From positions 3,213,501-3,277,500 of the forward strand of contig NZ_CP110678.1 in NCBI RefSeq assembly GCF_026167545.1: a stretch of 64,000 bases of DNA, read 5' to 3'. The stretch is from Sphingomonas sp. S1-29. Lineage in GTDB: Bacteria > Pseudomonadota > Alphaproteobacteria > Sphingomonadales > Sphingomonadaceae. The number at the start of each line of letters is the position of its first letter. Within the stretch, counting starts at the first letter, position 1. The notes under the pieces are model-generated. The model was not told where the DNA came from and searched no databases. It saw only the letters and a list, made by a program, of their open reading frames with translations. Below, piece after piece: positions 25,246-37,152 of the stretch. Made by a program: the position numbers and the translations under genes.

Positions 25246-26646
25246 ATGGCTGACACCTACGACCTCATCGTGCTGGGCAGCGGCCCCGGCGGCTATGTCG
25301 CGGCGATCCGCGCGGCGCAATTGGGCATGAAAACCGCGATCGTCGAGCGCGAATTGCTCGGCGGCATCTGCCTCAACTGGGGCTGCATCCCGACCAAGGC
25401 GCTGCTGCGTTCGGCCGAGATCTTCCACTATATGCAGCACGCCAAGGATTATGGGCTGAAGGCCGACGGGATCAGCGCCGATCTCGATGCGGTGGTGAAG
25501 CGTTCGCGCGGGGTGTCGAAGCAGCTCAACCAGGGCGTCACGCACCTGATGAAGAAGAACAAGATCGCGGTGCATATGGGCACCGGCAAGCTCACCGCGC
25601 CGGGCAAGCTGACCGTGACCGACAAGGACGGCAAGACCACCGCGCTCGAAGCCAAGAACATCATCGTCGCCACCGGCGCGCGCGCGCGCGACCTGCCGGG
25701 GACGCCCGCCGACGGCAAGCGGGTGTGGACCTATCGCCATGCGATGGTGCCGACCGAGATGCCGACCAAGCTGCTCGTCATCGGATCGGGCGCGATCGGC
25801 ATCGAATTCGCTAGCTTCTACAACGACATGGGCGCGGATGTTACCGTTGTCGAGATGGTCGACCGGATCGTGCCGGTCGAGGATGCCGATGTGTCGGCGT
25901 TCCTCGAAAAGTCGCTGACCAAGCAGGGCATGACGATCATGACCGGCGCGAGCCTCAGCGAGATCAAGGTCGGCGCGACCGGCGTCACCGCCAAGCTGAA
26001 GGACAAGGCGGGCAAGGAAACCGCCGGCGAATTCAGCCACGTCATCGTCGCGATCGGCATCGTCCCCAACACCGCCGACATCGGGCTGAAGGAACTGGGC
26101 GTCGAGATGGACGATCGCGGCTTCCTCAAGACCGATCCGATGTGCCGCACCAACGTGCCGGGGCTGTGGGCGATCGGCGACATCACCGCGCCGCCTTGGC
26201 TGGCGCACAAGGCAAGCCATGAGGGCGTCATCGCGGTCGAGGCGATCGCGGGCAACCACCCGCACGCAATGGACCCCAAGAACATCCCCGGCTGCACCTA
26301 TTGCCACCCGCAGGTCGCGAGCGTCGGGTTGACCGAGGCCAAGGCGAAGGAAGCCGGGTATGAGCTCAAGGTCGGCAGCTTCCCCTTCATCGGCAACGGC
26401 AAGGCGATCGCGCTGGGCGAGGCCGAAGGCTTCATCAAGACGATCTTCGACGCCAAGACCGGCGAATTGCTCGGCGCGCACATGGTGGGGGCCGAGGTGA
26501 CCGAATTGATCCAGGGCTATACCGTCGGCAAGACGCTCGAGACCACCGAGGCCGAGCTGATGGAAACGGTGTTCCCGCACCCGACGCTGAGCGAGATGAT
26601 GCACGAGAGCGTCCTCGCCGCCTATGGCAAGGCGCTGCATATCTGA
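25246..26646 (+). CDS. lpdA: Dihydrolipoyl dehydrogenase (E3)
   Basis: The 466-residue FAD-dependent pyridine nucleotide-disulfide oxidoreductase has an FAD-binding N-terminus (LIVLGSGPGGYVAAIRAAQLG). The redox pair is Cys42/Cys47 in GGICLNWGCIPTKAL. An NAD-binding fold follows (LLVIGSGAIGIEFASFYNDMG), and the C-terminal HPTLSE holds the His-Glu catalytic pair. It reoxidises lipoamide of E2 in the pyruvate dehydrogenase and related complexes. It starts 10 bp after the PIN toxin stop, with AAGGAG as ribosome-binding site. Confidence 0.96.
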   Translation: MADTYDLIVLGSGPGGYVAAIRAAQLGMKTAIVERELLGGICLNWGCIPTKALLRSAEIFHYMQHAKDYGLKADGISADLDAVVKRSRGVSKQLNQGVTHLMKKNKIAVHMGTGKLTAPGKLTVTDKDGKTTALEAKNIIVATGARARDLPGTPADGKRVWTYRHAMVPTEMPTKLLVIGSGAIGIEFASFYNDMGADVTVVEMVDRIVPVEDADVSAFLEKSLTKQGMTIMTGASLSEIKVGATGVTAKLKDKAGKETAGEFSHVIVAIGIVPNTADIGLKELGVEMDDRGFLKTDPMCRTNVPGLWAIGDITAPPWLAHKASHEGVIAVEAIAGNHPHAMDPKNIPGCTYCHPQVASVGLTEAKAKEAGYELKVGSFPFIGNGKAIALGEAEGFIKTIFDAKTGELLGAHMVGAEVTELIQGYTVGKTLETTEAELMETVFPHPTLSEMMHESVLAAYGKALHI

Positions 26647-26651
26647 CCTAC

Positions 26652-26682
26652 GTTGCACCCCGCACTTGGTGCGGGGTGCAAC
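26652..26682 (+). terminator. 14-bp perfect hairpin after lpdA
   Basis: GTTGCACCCCGCAC and its exact complement flank a 3-base loop, starting 5 bp after the lpdA stop. Only TT follows, so it is a strong hairpin without a full U-tract, a common 3' end in high-GC genomes. Confidence 0.75.
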
Positions 26683-26735
26683 TTGCCGCGGCCCCGGCGG
26701 TTCTTCTCCGACGTACAACTTCCGGAGAAGCCTTT

Positions 26736-26996
26736 ATGTCGATCAACCGCCTTGCGCTCGCCGCCCTTCCTGCGCTTGCGCTGCTGGGGGCCTGCGGCGC
26801 CGATCCGGCGAACGATATCGTCACCACCAATACCGGCAACGTCGTTCCCAGCGAGACGCAGGAGAATATGACGTTCGAGAACGACGCGGTGAACAACACG
26901 CTAGCCGACGACCAGAACGCGATGATGTCGAACGACGCGGTCGCGACCGACGGCACCTATGGCGGCATGACCGACGCGACCGGCAACGGCATGTAA
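26736..26996 (+). CDS. Small Asn/Asp-rich lipoprotein
   Basis: The 86-residue protein has a lipoprotein signal peptide (LALAALPALALLGAC). The mature part of about 65 residues is almost entirely polar and rich in Asn, Asp, Thr and Met (NTGNVVPSETQENMTFEND, NNTLADDQNAMMSNDAV). No family is recognised. The composition suggests an unfolded surface lipoprotein. CCGGAGAAG precedes the ATG. A hairpin follows the gene, so it is probably a single-gene unit. Confidence 0.7.
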   Translation: MSINRLALAALPALALLGACGADPANDIVTTNTGNVVPSETQENMTFENDAVNNTLADDQNAMMSNDAVATDGTYGGMTDATGNGM

Positions 26997-27003
26997 GCGC
27001 CAA

Positions 27004-27040
27004 GGCGGCTCGAGCCGGTGAAATGACCGGTTGAGCCGCC
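27004..27040 (+). terminator. Hairpin after the small lipoprotein gene
   Basis: GGCGGCTCGAGCCGGT and ACCGGTTGAGCCGCC pair with a single bulge around GAAATG, 8 bp past the stop. No U-tract follows. Confidence 0.7.
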
Positions 27041-27086
27041 GGGGGGCGGGCGGCATGGTGCGCGCGATCTTTTCGGGGGAACGACC

Positions 27087-28391
27087 ATGCGCATCATCCT
27101 GTCCACCGCCGCCGCCTTGGCGGCGGTCTCGCCCGCTGCCGCGCAGCAGGCGGCATCGCAGCCACGATCGGTCGTCATCACCGCGGCGCGGATGATCGAC
27201 GTCGTCGCGGGGCGGGTGATCGAGGAGCCGGTGATCGTCGTCACCGATGGCCGGATCACCTCAGTGGTCGGGCGCAATGGCGGGCGGCCCAATATCCCGG
27301 CGGATGCGCAGCGGATCGACCTGCCGGGCAAGACGCTGTTGCCCGGCTTCATCGACATGCACGTCCATCTGGCGGGCAGCGCGCGGATCAGGGGCTATCG
27401 GAGCCTCGAATATACCGACGTCTTCCCCGTCACGCTCGGCGTCGGCAATGCGCGAGACATGCTGCACGCGGGCTTCACCACCGTCCGCAACCTGGGTTCG
27501 GCCGACTATGCCGATGTCGCACTCAAGCAGGGGATCGAGGGCGGCTTCTATCCCGGCCCGCGGATCGTTCCCGCCACTTGGAGCTTCGGCGCGACCGGCG
27601 GGCATTGCGGCGGGAGCAATCTGCTGCCGCCGAGTTACAAGCAACAGACCGAGCGCGGGGTGAACGGCGCCGAGGCGGTCCGCTATCAGGTGCGCGAGAA
27701 CCGGCGCTTCGGCGCCGAGGTGATCAAGGTCTGCGCCACCGGCGGCGTCTTTTCGAAGAACACCGAGCCCGGCCAGCAGCAGATGACCGCCGACGAACTC
27801 AAGGCTGCGGCCGACGAGGCGCATATGTGGGGGCTGAAGGTCGCGGCGCACGCGCATGGCGCCGAGGGGATCAAGGCAGCGATCCGCGCGGGGATCGACA
27901 CGATCGAGCATGCCAGCCTGATCGACGACGAGGGGCTCAAGCTCGCCAAGGAGCGCGGCACCTGGCTGTCGATGGACATCTTCAACACCGAATATACCCA
28001 GCGCGAGGGCGCCGCGACCGGCGCGCTCGAAGAGAATCTGCGCAAGGATCGCGAGGTCGCGCAGGTTCAGCGCGACAATTTCGGCAAGGCGGTGCGGATG
28101 GGGATAAAGCTGGTGTTCGGTTCCGACGCCGGGGTGATGCCGCACGACACCGCCGCGGGGCAGTTTGCGACGATGGTGCAGTTCGGGATGACGCCGCTGC
28201 AGGCGATCCAGGCGGCGACGACCAACGCCGCGCAGGCGTTGGGGCGCGAGCGCGATGTCGGGGCGATCGCGGTGGGGCGCTATGCCGACATCGTCGCGGT
28301 TGATGGCGATCCGCTGGCGGATATTCGCGTGCTCGAGCGGGTGAGCCATGTGGTGAAGGGTGGGGTGTTGGAGAAGGGCGTAGGGGGGTGA
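27087..28391 (+). CDS. Secreted amidohydrolase (metal-dependent, Xaa-Pro/Xaa-Arg dipeptidase-like)
   Basis: The 434-residue protein has a signal peptide (MRIILSTAAALAAVSPAAAQQ). The amidohydrolase fold has the metal motif FIDMHVHLAG, a likely carboxylated Lys in GAEVIKVCATGGV, metal histidines in AAHAHGAEGIKAA and IEHASLI, and the catalytic Asp in VFGSDAGVMPH. The C-terminal GRYADIVAVDGDPLADI is typical. This subgroup (imidazolonepropionase-like) includes periplasmic peptidases acting on L-Xaa-L-Pro or hydrophobic-Lys/Arg dipeptides. The exact substrate is unknown. Confidence 0.9.
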   Translation: MRIILSTAAALAAVSPAAAQQAASQPRSVVITAARMIDVVAGRVIEEPVIVVTDGRITSVVGRNGGRPNIPADAQRIDLPGKTLLPGFIDMHVHLAGSARIRGYRSLEYTDVFPVTLGVGNARDMLHAGFTTVRNLGSADYADVALKQGIEGGFYPGPRIVPATWSFGATGGHCGGSNLLPPSYKQQTERGVNGAEAVRYQVRENRRFGAEVIKVCATGGVFSKNTEPGQQQMTADELKAAADEAHMWGLKVAAHAHGAEGIKAAIRAGIDTIEHASLIDDEGLKLAKERGTWLSMDIFNTEYTQREGAATGALEENLRKDREVAQVQRDNFGKAVRMGIKLVFGSDAGVMPHDTAAGQFATMVQFGMTPLQAIQAATTNAAQALGRERDVGAIAVGRYADIVAVDGDPLADIRVLERVSHVVKGGVLEKGVGG

Positions 28392-28412
28392 CTTTGCACC
28401 CCTCCCTTTTGG

Positions 28413-28540
28413 CTCCCCTCCCTGGAAGGGAGGGGCTGGGGGTGGGTAGGGTGCTCGTGGTACGGCGGAGACATCGCCTGGGGCCTCCGTAGCCCCTGGC
28501 CTCGACCCACCCCCGACCCCTCCCTTTCAGGGAGGGGGGA
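28413..28540. repeat. Long palindromic repeat, C/G-rich family (copy 3)
   Basis: Starts CTCCCCTCCCTGGAAGGGAG then GGGCTGGGGGTGGGTAGGGT and ends GACCCACCCCCGACCCCTCC then CTTTCAGGGAGGGGGGAG. The last arm runs into the ribosome-binding region of the next gene (ATG at 28548). Confidence 0.85.
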
Positions 28541-28547
28541 GATTGCC

Positions 28548-29546
28548 ATGTTGCTGCTTACCTTGTTGCTCGCGTTCGCCGCCCCCGCGCAGGCCACCGC
28601 GCCCGAACCGCCGATCGCCGAGCTCGGCCCCAATCTCGAGCGCTTCGCTTATCCCTGGCCGGTACAGACGATCCGCGTGCCGGTCGGGCAGTTCGGTGCC
28701 GACATGGCGTATATGGACGTCGCCCCAACCGCGCGCGCCAACGGGCGCACCGTCGTGCTGCTCCACGGCAAGAATTTCTGCGGCGCGACCTGGGAGGCGA
28801 CCGCGCGGATGCTGGCGGGCAGGGGGTATCGCGTGCTGATCCCCGACCAGATCGGCTTCTGCAAGTCGGCCAAGCCCGCGGGGGCGCAATATTCGCTGCG
28901 GATGCTTGCCGCCAACACCGCGGCGTTGATGGCGGCGCGCGGGATCGAGCGCGCGGCGATCGTCGGTCATTCGATGGGGGGCATCCTGGCGATGCGCTTC
29001 GCGCTCCAGCATCCCGAGCGCACCGAGCGGCTGGTGCTGGTCAATCCGCTGGGGCTAGCCGACCGGCTGGCGCAGGGCGTGCCCTATACCCCGCTCGACC
29101 GGCTGCTCGCGGGGGAGCGCCGTACCAGCTACCAGTCGATCCGCGCCTATCAGACCGAGAATTATTATAGCGGCGCCTGGACCGCCGAGTATGATCGCTG
29201 GGTGCGGATGCTGGCGGGGCAATATGCCGGCGGCGGCAACGAGACGGTGGCGCTGGCGCAGGCCAAGACGAGCGACATGATCCAGACGCAGCCGGTAGTG
29301 TACGAACTCGACCGGATCGCGGTGCCGACGACCTTGCTGATCGGGATGCGCGACAAGACGGTGTTCGGGAAGGCGAACGCGCCTGAGGGGGTGCGGGCGA
29401 CGCTGAAGCCGATCCCCGAGGTGGCGGCGAGTGCTGCCGCGCGGATCAAGGGCGTGCGGCTGGTGCGGATCGAGGGGGCGGGGCATTCGCCGCAGGTCGA
29501 GGTGCCCGAGCGGTTTGAACGTTTGCTAGTGGAGGCGTTGGGGTAG
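28548..29546 (+). CDS. Secreted alpha/beta hydrolase
   Basis: The 332-residue protein has a short signal peptide (MLLLTLLLAFAAPAQAT). The alpha/beta-hydrolase fold has an oxyanion region VVLLHGKNFCGATW, nucleophile Ser142 in VGHSMGGILAMRFAL, and a terminal His in GAGHSPQVEVPERF. It is probably a periplasmic esterase or lactonase-type enzyme; the substrate cannot be inferred. The start lies at the edge of a repeat copy, whose GGGAGGGGGGAG may serve as the ribosome-binding site. Confidence 0.9.
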   Translation: MLLLTLLLAFAAPAQATAPEPPIAELGPNLERFAYPWPVQTIRVPVGQFGADMAYMDVAPTARANGRTVVLLHGKNFCGATWEATARMLAGRGYRVLIPDQIGFCKSAKPAGAQYSLRMLAANTAALMAARGIERAAIVGHSMGGILAMRFALQHPERTERLVLVNPLGLADRLAQGVPYTPLDRLLAGERRTSYQSIRAYQTENYYSGAWTAEYDRWVRMLAGQYAGGGNETVALAQAKTSDMIQTQPVVYELDRIAVPTTLLIGMRDKTVFGKANAPEGVRATLKPIPEVAASAAARIKGVRLVRIEGAGHSPQVEVPERFERLLVEALG

Positions 29547-29583
29547 GCCGTCGACCCAAAACCGGACCGCTGAGAAGCCCGTG

Positions 29584-29811
29584 TTAGCTCCTGTCTCCGG
29601 ACAAGAACGATACGAGAGCAAGTGCCGCGAAACCGAATGCCGCCAAGCTGTAAACGATGGTCAAGAACCAGAATGCATCAGGGGCTTCCTCCCGATCGCC
29701 ATCGCCCACCCCGCGCAAAAATATATCGGGCATGGTTCCCGTGGAGAGGCCCCAAAACAGGCAGGCACCAAATGCAACCACACCAATCAACCCCGCGATA
29801 AATCCGCTCAT
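29584..29811 (-). CDS. Small two-helix membrane protein, unknown
   Basis: This 75-residue protein has two hydrophobic segments (MSGFIAGLIGVVAFGACLFWGL and FWFLTIVYSLAAFGFAALALVSFL) joined by a polar loop (RGVGDGDREEAPDA). No family is recognised. The ATG at 29811 is preferred because the upstream extension is not protein-like. Codon usage is less GC-biased than its neighbours. It is convergent with the alpha/beta hydrolase gene. Confidence 0.55.
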   Translation of the reverse strand: MSGFIAGLIGVVAFGACLFWGLSTGTMPDIFLRGVGDGDREEAPDAFWFLTIVYSLAAFGFAALALVSFLSGDRS

Positions 29812-30190
29812 TTGGTAGCCGAAGGGTTGGTTGCTTCCATTTGTGCAGCATGTCGTTGCGCGGGTATCTTCGCAAGTTAGCATTGCTGACTTTTTTGCTA
29901 TGGATTAACCCGCGCGCTGCCCTTGCGGCCAAGGAGCGGCTAGGCCGGCGCAACGCCCGCCCCCTGTTGACCATGCCCGCCCCCCGGCGTATAGGCGCGT
30001 CCGTTCCTCAGCCGGACTTGCCGATTCCCATCGGCGCATCCGTGGCGCTGCGGGACGAGCAATGAACGTTGTTGGAGACGTCAAAGGCCCGGTGGGTCAA
30101 GCCACCCGGGTCGTTTTCGTATTCGCTCGCACAGGGCTCCAGCAAAGTAACCGCCAGAATGGCTCTGGTAACGCAAAGGTGAAGGGCTTC
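29812..30190. other. Region upstream of the str operon
   Basis: This 379-bp gap holds a promoter at 29967-29995 and a long leader to rpsL. The frame of rpsL is open back to an ATG at 30062 (43 extra codons) but that part has no S12 homology. A bulged hairpin CCCGGTGG...CCACCCGGG (about 30088-30110) followed by TCGTTTTC may act as an attenuator. Confidence 0.55.
29967..29995 (+). promoter_or_regulatory. Sigma-70-type promoter of the str operon
   Basis: TTGACC and TATAGG are separated by exactly 17 bp, a near-consensus housekeeping promoter. Transcription would start near 30002, giving a leader of about 190 nt before rpsL. Confidence 0.75.
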
Positions 30191-30562
30191 ATGCCGACGA
30201 TTAACCAGCTGGTCCGCAAGGGCCGCGATCCGCAGAAGGCCAAGAGCAAGGTCCCTGCGATGGAAGCAAACCCGCAGAAGCGTGGCGTTTGCACCCGCGT
30301 GTACACGACGACCCCGAAGAAGCCGAACTCGGCACTGCGCAAGGTCGCCAAGGTTCGTCTGACGAACCAGCGCGAAGTCATCACCTATATTCCGGGTGAA
30401 GGCCACAACCTGCAGGAGCATTCGGTGGTGCTGATCCGCGGCGGTCGCGTTCGCGATCTTCCCGGCGTTCGCTACCATGTGCTGCGCGGCGTTCTCGATA
30501 CCCAGGGTGTCAAGGATCGCAAGCAGTCCCGCTCGAAGTACGGCGCCAAGCGTCCGAAGTAA
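30191..30562 (+). CDS. rpsL: Ribosomal protein S12
   Basis: The 123-residue S12 starts [12 protein letters not shown] and contains the decoding-centre loop [21 protein letters not shown] and [13 protein letters not shown], with wild-type lysines at the positions where streptomycin-resistance changes occur in other bacteria. It is the first gene of the str operon. The ATG at 30191 matches the family start although the frame is open further upstream. Confidence 0.98.
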   Translation: MPTINQLVRKGRDPQKAKSKVPAMEANPQKRGVCTRVYTTTPKKPNSALRKVAKVRLTNQREVITYIPGEGHNLQEHSVVLIRGGRVRDLPGVRYHVLRGVLDTQGVKDRKQSRSKYGAKRPK

Positions 30563-30610
30563 GCCGGTCGTCCTTTCGACCATCAGGCTGAAGTTAAGAG
30601 GTAGAAATCA

Positions 30611-31081
30611 ATGGCACGTCGTCGTCGTCCCGAAAAGCGGATCATTCTTCCCGATCCGAAATACGGTGATCAAATTCTTTCGAAGTTCATGAACAGCGTG
30701 ATGCTCGACGGCAAGAAGGCCGTCGCAGAAGGCATCGTGTACAGCGCAATGGAAACCGTCGAGCAGCGCGCCAAACGCGACCCGGTCGGCGTGTTCCACG
30801 ATGCGCTGAACAACATCGCGCCGGGCATCGAAGTGCGCAGCCGCCGCGTCGGCGGTGCGACCTATCAGGTGCCGGTCGAGGTTCGCCCCGAGCGTGCCCA
30901 GGCCCTCGCGATCCGCTGGCTCATCACCTCGGCGCGCAATCGCAGCGAGAACACGATGTCGGCCCGCCTTTCGGGCGAGCTGATGGACGCGGCGAACAAC
31001 CGCGGCAACGCGGTGAAGAAGCGCGAAGACACCCATCGGATGGCAGAAGCCAACCGGGCCTTCTCGCACTATCGCTGGTAA
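30611..31081 (+). CDS. rpsG: Ribosomal protein S7
   Basis: The 156-residue S7 begins [20 protein letters not shown] and keeps [17 protein letters not shown] and [21 protein letters not shown]. It nucleates assembly of the 30S head on 16S rRNA. It follows rpsL by 48 bp, with AGAGGTAG as ribosome-binding site. Confidence 0.98.
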   Translation: MARRRRPEKRIILPDPKYGDQILSKFMNSVMLDGKKAVAEGIVYSAMETVEQRAKRDPVGVFHDALNNIAPGIEVRSRRVGGATYQVPVEVRPERAQALAIRWLITSARNRSENTMSARLSGELMDAANNRGNAVKKREDTHRMAEANRAFSHYRW

Positions 31082-31127
31082 CCTATATGGGGGAGGCGCG
31101 GGGTAACACCCGCGTCGCTCCCAATTT

Positions 31128-31242
31128 CCGTTCGCCCTGAGTAGGGGCTGAGCATGGCGAAGACCCGTATCGAAGGGCTGCCCCGGGCGGCCTCCTTCGA
31201 TACGCCATTTCGACGAGCTCAATGGCTACTCAGGACGAACGG
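31128..31242. repeat. CGTTCGCCCTGAG palindromic repeat (copy 4), inside the str operon
   Basis: Starts CCGTTCGCCCTGAGTAGGGG then CTGAGCATGGCGAAGACCC and ends CGAGCTCAATGGCTACTCAG then GACGAACGG. It fills the 220-bp gap between rpsG and fusA. It belongs to the family at 20114-20471. Confidence 0.88.
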
Positions 31243-31301
31243 CCGGGGTGCTCCCCGAACAGATTTCACCGCGCCGATCCGTCGGCACCAGGAGTAAGAC
31301 C

Positions 31302-33398
<2,097 letters not shown>

Positions 33399-33408
33399 TC
33401 GAATACGA

Positions 33409-33447
33409 GCCGCTATGGGGCCGCCTTTCGGCGAGTCCCCGAGCGGC
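33409..33447 (+). other. Intercistronic hairpin between fusA and tuf
   Basis: Three paired blocks form one hairpin: GCCGCT with AGCGGC, GGGG with CCCC and CGCC with GGCG around TTTC. No U-tract follows. It may mark mRNA processing or stabilise the fusA 3' end. Confidence 0.6.
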
Positions 33448-33479
33448 CGGGAAATCTGAATTCAGCAAGGTAGGGAATC

Positions 33480-34670
<1,191 letters not shown>

Positions 34671-34689
34671 GCTAGACGCACAAATAAAG

Positions 34690-34729
34690 CCGCCCGGTCC
34701 TGTGAAAACGGGGCTGGGCGGTTGCTTTT
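34690..34729 (+). terminator. Terminator after tuf
   Basis: CCGCCCGGTCC pairs with GGGGCTGGGCGG (two G-U pairs) around TGTGAAAAC, followed by TTGCTTTT. It lies 20 bp after the tuf stop and divides the str and S10 operons. Confidence 0.85.
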
Positions 34730-34859
34730 CTACGCTGCGCCCGTTAGGGGCGCTCGCTCAGTTTCATTGAACAGCAAGAGGCGGCCATTGGCCGTCAGCC
34801 CGGCACCGCCGGGGTGGCGATCGACCAGGCAGCCCCCGCTCTTTCGCATTGGTAGGGAC

Positions 34860-35168
34860 ATGGACAACAACATCCGCATTCGCCTGAAGGCGTTCGACCA
34901 CCGCGTGCTCGATCAGGCCGCCGGCGACATCGCCGACACCGCCCGTCGCACCGGCGCGCTTATCCGTGGCCCCATCCCTTTGCCGACTCACATCGACAAG
35001 TTCACGGTCAACCGTGGCCCGCACATCGACAAGAAGTCGCGCGAGCAGTTCGAGACGCGCACCTATAAGCGCCTGCTCGACATCGTGCAGCCGACCCCGC
35101 AGACGGTGGACGCGCTGATGAAGCTCGACCTGGCCGCAGGCGTTGACGTAGAGATCAAGCTGGCGTAA
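34860..35168 (+). CDS. rpsJ: Ribosomal protein S10
   Basis: The 102-residue S10 starts [20 protein letters not shown] and keeps [35 protein letters not shown]. It is also the NusE antitermination factor. It heads the S10 operon after a terminator, so its promoter should lie within 34730-34850; no clear hexamers were recognised. The ATG at 34860 gives the family length. Confidence 0.97.
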   Translation: MDNNIRIRLKAFDHRVLDQAAGDIADTARRTGALIRGPIPLPTHIDKFTVNRGPHIDKKSREQFETRTYKRLLDIVQPTPQTVDALMKLDLAAGVDVEIKLA

Positions 35169-35196
35169 AGGCCTGCTTCCGCGAGTTCCTTGGGAT

Positions 35197-35283
35197 TCGC
35201 GTCACCCCAGCGCAGGCTGGGGTCTCGTTGAGGAGAGCGCTACGCTCACCACTGGGAGATGCCAGCCTTCGCTGGCATGACGA
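35197..35283. repeat. GTCACCCCAGC-type palindromic repeat in the S10 operon
   Basis: Contains CGTCACCCCAGCGCAGGCTGGGGTCTC, itself a hairpin, and GATGCCAGCCTTCGCTGGCATGACG, a second hairpin, in opposite orientation. It occupies part of the 287-bp gap between rpsJ and rplC. A related and cleaner copy is at 50081-50164. Confidence 0.75.
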
Positions 35284-35455
35284 AAACAGACATTTCGGAA
35301 TACCGCCGGTGGCGCAAGCCGCCGGGACAGCGTTCCCCGTCACGTCCGGTTCGCCGGACATCCAGCCCGGGACGGGGCACGCTTTTCATCATGGGTTGGG
35401 CACGCCCGCGCGGTCGCTTTTGATCGCGTGGGCCTCTGTATAGGAGCAACAGGTC

Positions 35456-36211
35456 ATGCGCACTGGCGTGATCGTTAAGAAACTGGGAATGACCCGCTTG
35501 TTCCAGGACGATGGTCGGCATGTGCCGGTAACCGTTCTGGCGCTCGAGGGCGTTCAGGTGGTTGCACAACGCACCATCGATCGCGACGGCTATGTCGCGG
35601 TTCAGCTAGGCGCGGGTTCGGCCAAGGCCAAGAACACCGCGAAGCCGCAGCGCGGACATTTCGGCAAGGCCGAAGTCGAGCTGAAGGCACAGCTTTGCGA
35701 ATTCCGCGTTGCGGAAGATGCGATGCTCGATGTCGGTGCCGAGATCGGCGCGGACCATTTCGTCGCCGGCCAGATCGTCGACGTTTCGGGCAAGACGCAG
35801 GGCAAGGGCTTTGCCGGCGCTATGAAGCGCTGGGGCTTCGGAGGCTTGCGCGCCACCCACGGCGTTTCGCTGTCGCACCGTTCGCACGGTTCGACCGGCC
35901 AGCGCCAGGATCCGGGCAAGGTCTTCAAGAACAAGAAGATGGCCGGCCATATGGGCGACCGTAACCGCACCCAGCAGAACCTGGAAATCGTCCAGACCGA
36001 CGTCGAGCGTGGCTTGCTGTTCGTCAAGGGTTCGGTTCCCGGCTCGAAGGGTGGCTGGTTGATCGTCAAGGACGCGGTGAAGGTCGCGCGCCATGCCGAT
36101 GCTCCCTATCCCGCAGGCCTTAAGCAGGTCGCCAACAACAACGACGTCGCAGCCGACACGCCCGCCGAGGACGTGACCACGGTCGAGACGACCGACGGCC
36201 AGGAGGGCTGA
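35456..36211 (+). CDS. rplC: Ribosomal protein L3
   Basis: The 251-residue L3 has [59 protein letters not shown] and [11 protein letters not shown]. An acidic C-terminal tail of about 25 residues ([19 protein letters not shown]) extends beyond the E. coli length. TAGGAGCAACAG precedes the ATG. rplD begins 2 bp after its stop. Confidence 0.97.
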   Translation: MRTGVIVKKLGMTRLFQDDGRHVPVTVLALEGVQVVAQRTIDRDGYVAVQLGAGSAKAKNTAKPQRGHFGKAEVELKAQLCEFRVAEDAMLDVGAEIGADHFVAGQIVDVSGKTQGKGFAGAMKRWGFGGLRATHGVSLSHRSHGSTGQRQDPGKVFKNKKMAGHMGDRNRTQQNLEIVQTDVERGLLFVKGSVPGSKGGWLIVKDAVKVARHADAPYPAGLKQVANNNDVAADTPAEDVTTVETTDGQEG

Positions 36212-36213
36212 AC

Positions 36214-36840
36214 GTGAAGATCAAGGTTCAAACCCTCGAGGCTACGGAAAATGGCGACATCGAGCTGAACGACGCCGTATTCGGTGTCGAGCCGCGCGCT
36301 GACATCCTGCACCGCGTCGTCACCTGGCAGCTGCACAATCGCCGCGGCACTGCACGTCCGACGCGTGAGCGTTCGGAGGTCGCGCGTACCGGCAAGAAGT
36401 TCGGTCGCCAGAAGGGCGGCGGTACCGCCCGTCACGGCGATCGCCGCGCACCGATCTTCATCGGTGGTGGTAAGGCGCACGGTGCCCGGCTTCGCGACTT
36501 CGACAACAGCCTGAACAAGAAGGTTCGTGCGTTGGGTCTGAAGATGGCGCTGTCGAGCCACGCTGCTGCCGGCACGCTCGTCGTGCTCGACGACCTCAAG
36601 GTCGCCGAAGCCAAGACCAAGGTGCTCCAGGGCGCCTGGGCCGCGATGGGCTTCGGCAAGACCGCGCTGGTGATCGACGGTGACGCAGTGGAAGACGGCT
36701 TCGCGCTGGCAACCCGCAACCTGTCGTACATCAACGTGATGCCTGCAGTCGGCGCCAATGTGTACGACATCCTGAAGCATGACACGCTGGTGCTGACGCG
36801 CGCCGCGGTCGAGAAGCTGGAGGCACGCTTCCATGGCTAA
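36214..36840 (+). CDS. rplD: Ribosomal protein L4
   Basis: The 208-residue L4 uses a GTG start 2 bp after the rplC stop. It keeps [13 protein letters not shown], the tunnel loop [32 protein letters not shown] and [17 protein letters not shown]. In E. coli L4 autoregulates the S10 operon; this is not established for alphaproteobacteria. Its last 8 bp overlap rplW. Confidence 0.97.
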   Translation: MKIKVQTLEATENGDIELNDAVFGVEPRADILHRVVTWQLHNRRGTARPTRERSEVARTGKKFGRQKGGGTARHGDRRAPIFIGGGKAHGARLRDFDNSLNKKVRALGLKMALSSHAAAGTLVVLDDLKVAEAKTKVLQGAWAAMGFGKTALVIDGDAVEDGFALATRNLSYINVMPAVGANVYDILKHDTLVLTRAAVEKLEARFHG

Positions 36841-37147
36841 GCAGACCAAGGCTGCGATCGACAACCGTCATTATGACGTGATTGTCGCACCGCACATCAC
36901 CGAGAAGTCGACCCTCGTCTCCGAGCACAACGCGGTTGTGTTCAAGGTGGCAAACGATGCCACCAAGCCGGAGATCAAGGCGGCCGTTGAAGCGCTGTTC
37001 GACGTAAAGGTCACCGGCGTGAACACGATCGTCCAGAAGGGCAAGACGAAGCGCTGGAAGGGCACGCCCTACAAGCGTTCGGACATCAAGAAGGCGATCG
37101 TGACGCTGAAGGACGGCGATTCGATCGACGTCACGACGGGGGTCTGA
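36833..37147 (+). CDS. rplW: Ribosomal protein L23
   Basis: The 104-residue L23 has [20 protein letters not shown] and [20 protein letters not shown]. It lines the peptide exit site and docks trigger factor and SRP. Its start overlaps rplD by 8 bp, implying coupled translation. Confidence 0.97.
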   Translation: MAKQTKAAIDNRHYDVIVAPHITEKSTLVSEHNAVVFKVANDATKPEIKAAVEALFDVKVTGVNTIVQKGKTKRWKGTPYKRSDIKKAIVTLKDGDSIDVTTGV

Positions 37148-37152
37148 GGCAA

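Noticed and set aside
29841..30065. 74-codon plus-strand frame before the str promoter
   Set aside because: It overlaps the antisense side of a small membrane protein gene and the str promoter, and has no ribosome-binding site or recognisable domain beyond one hydrophobic stretch.
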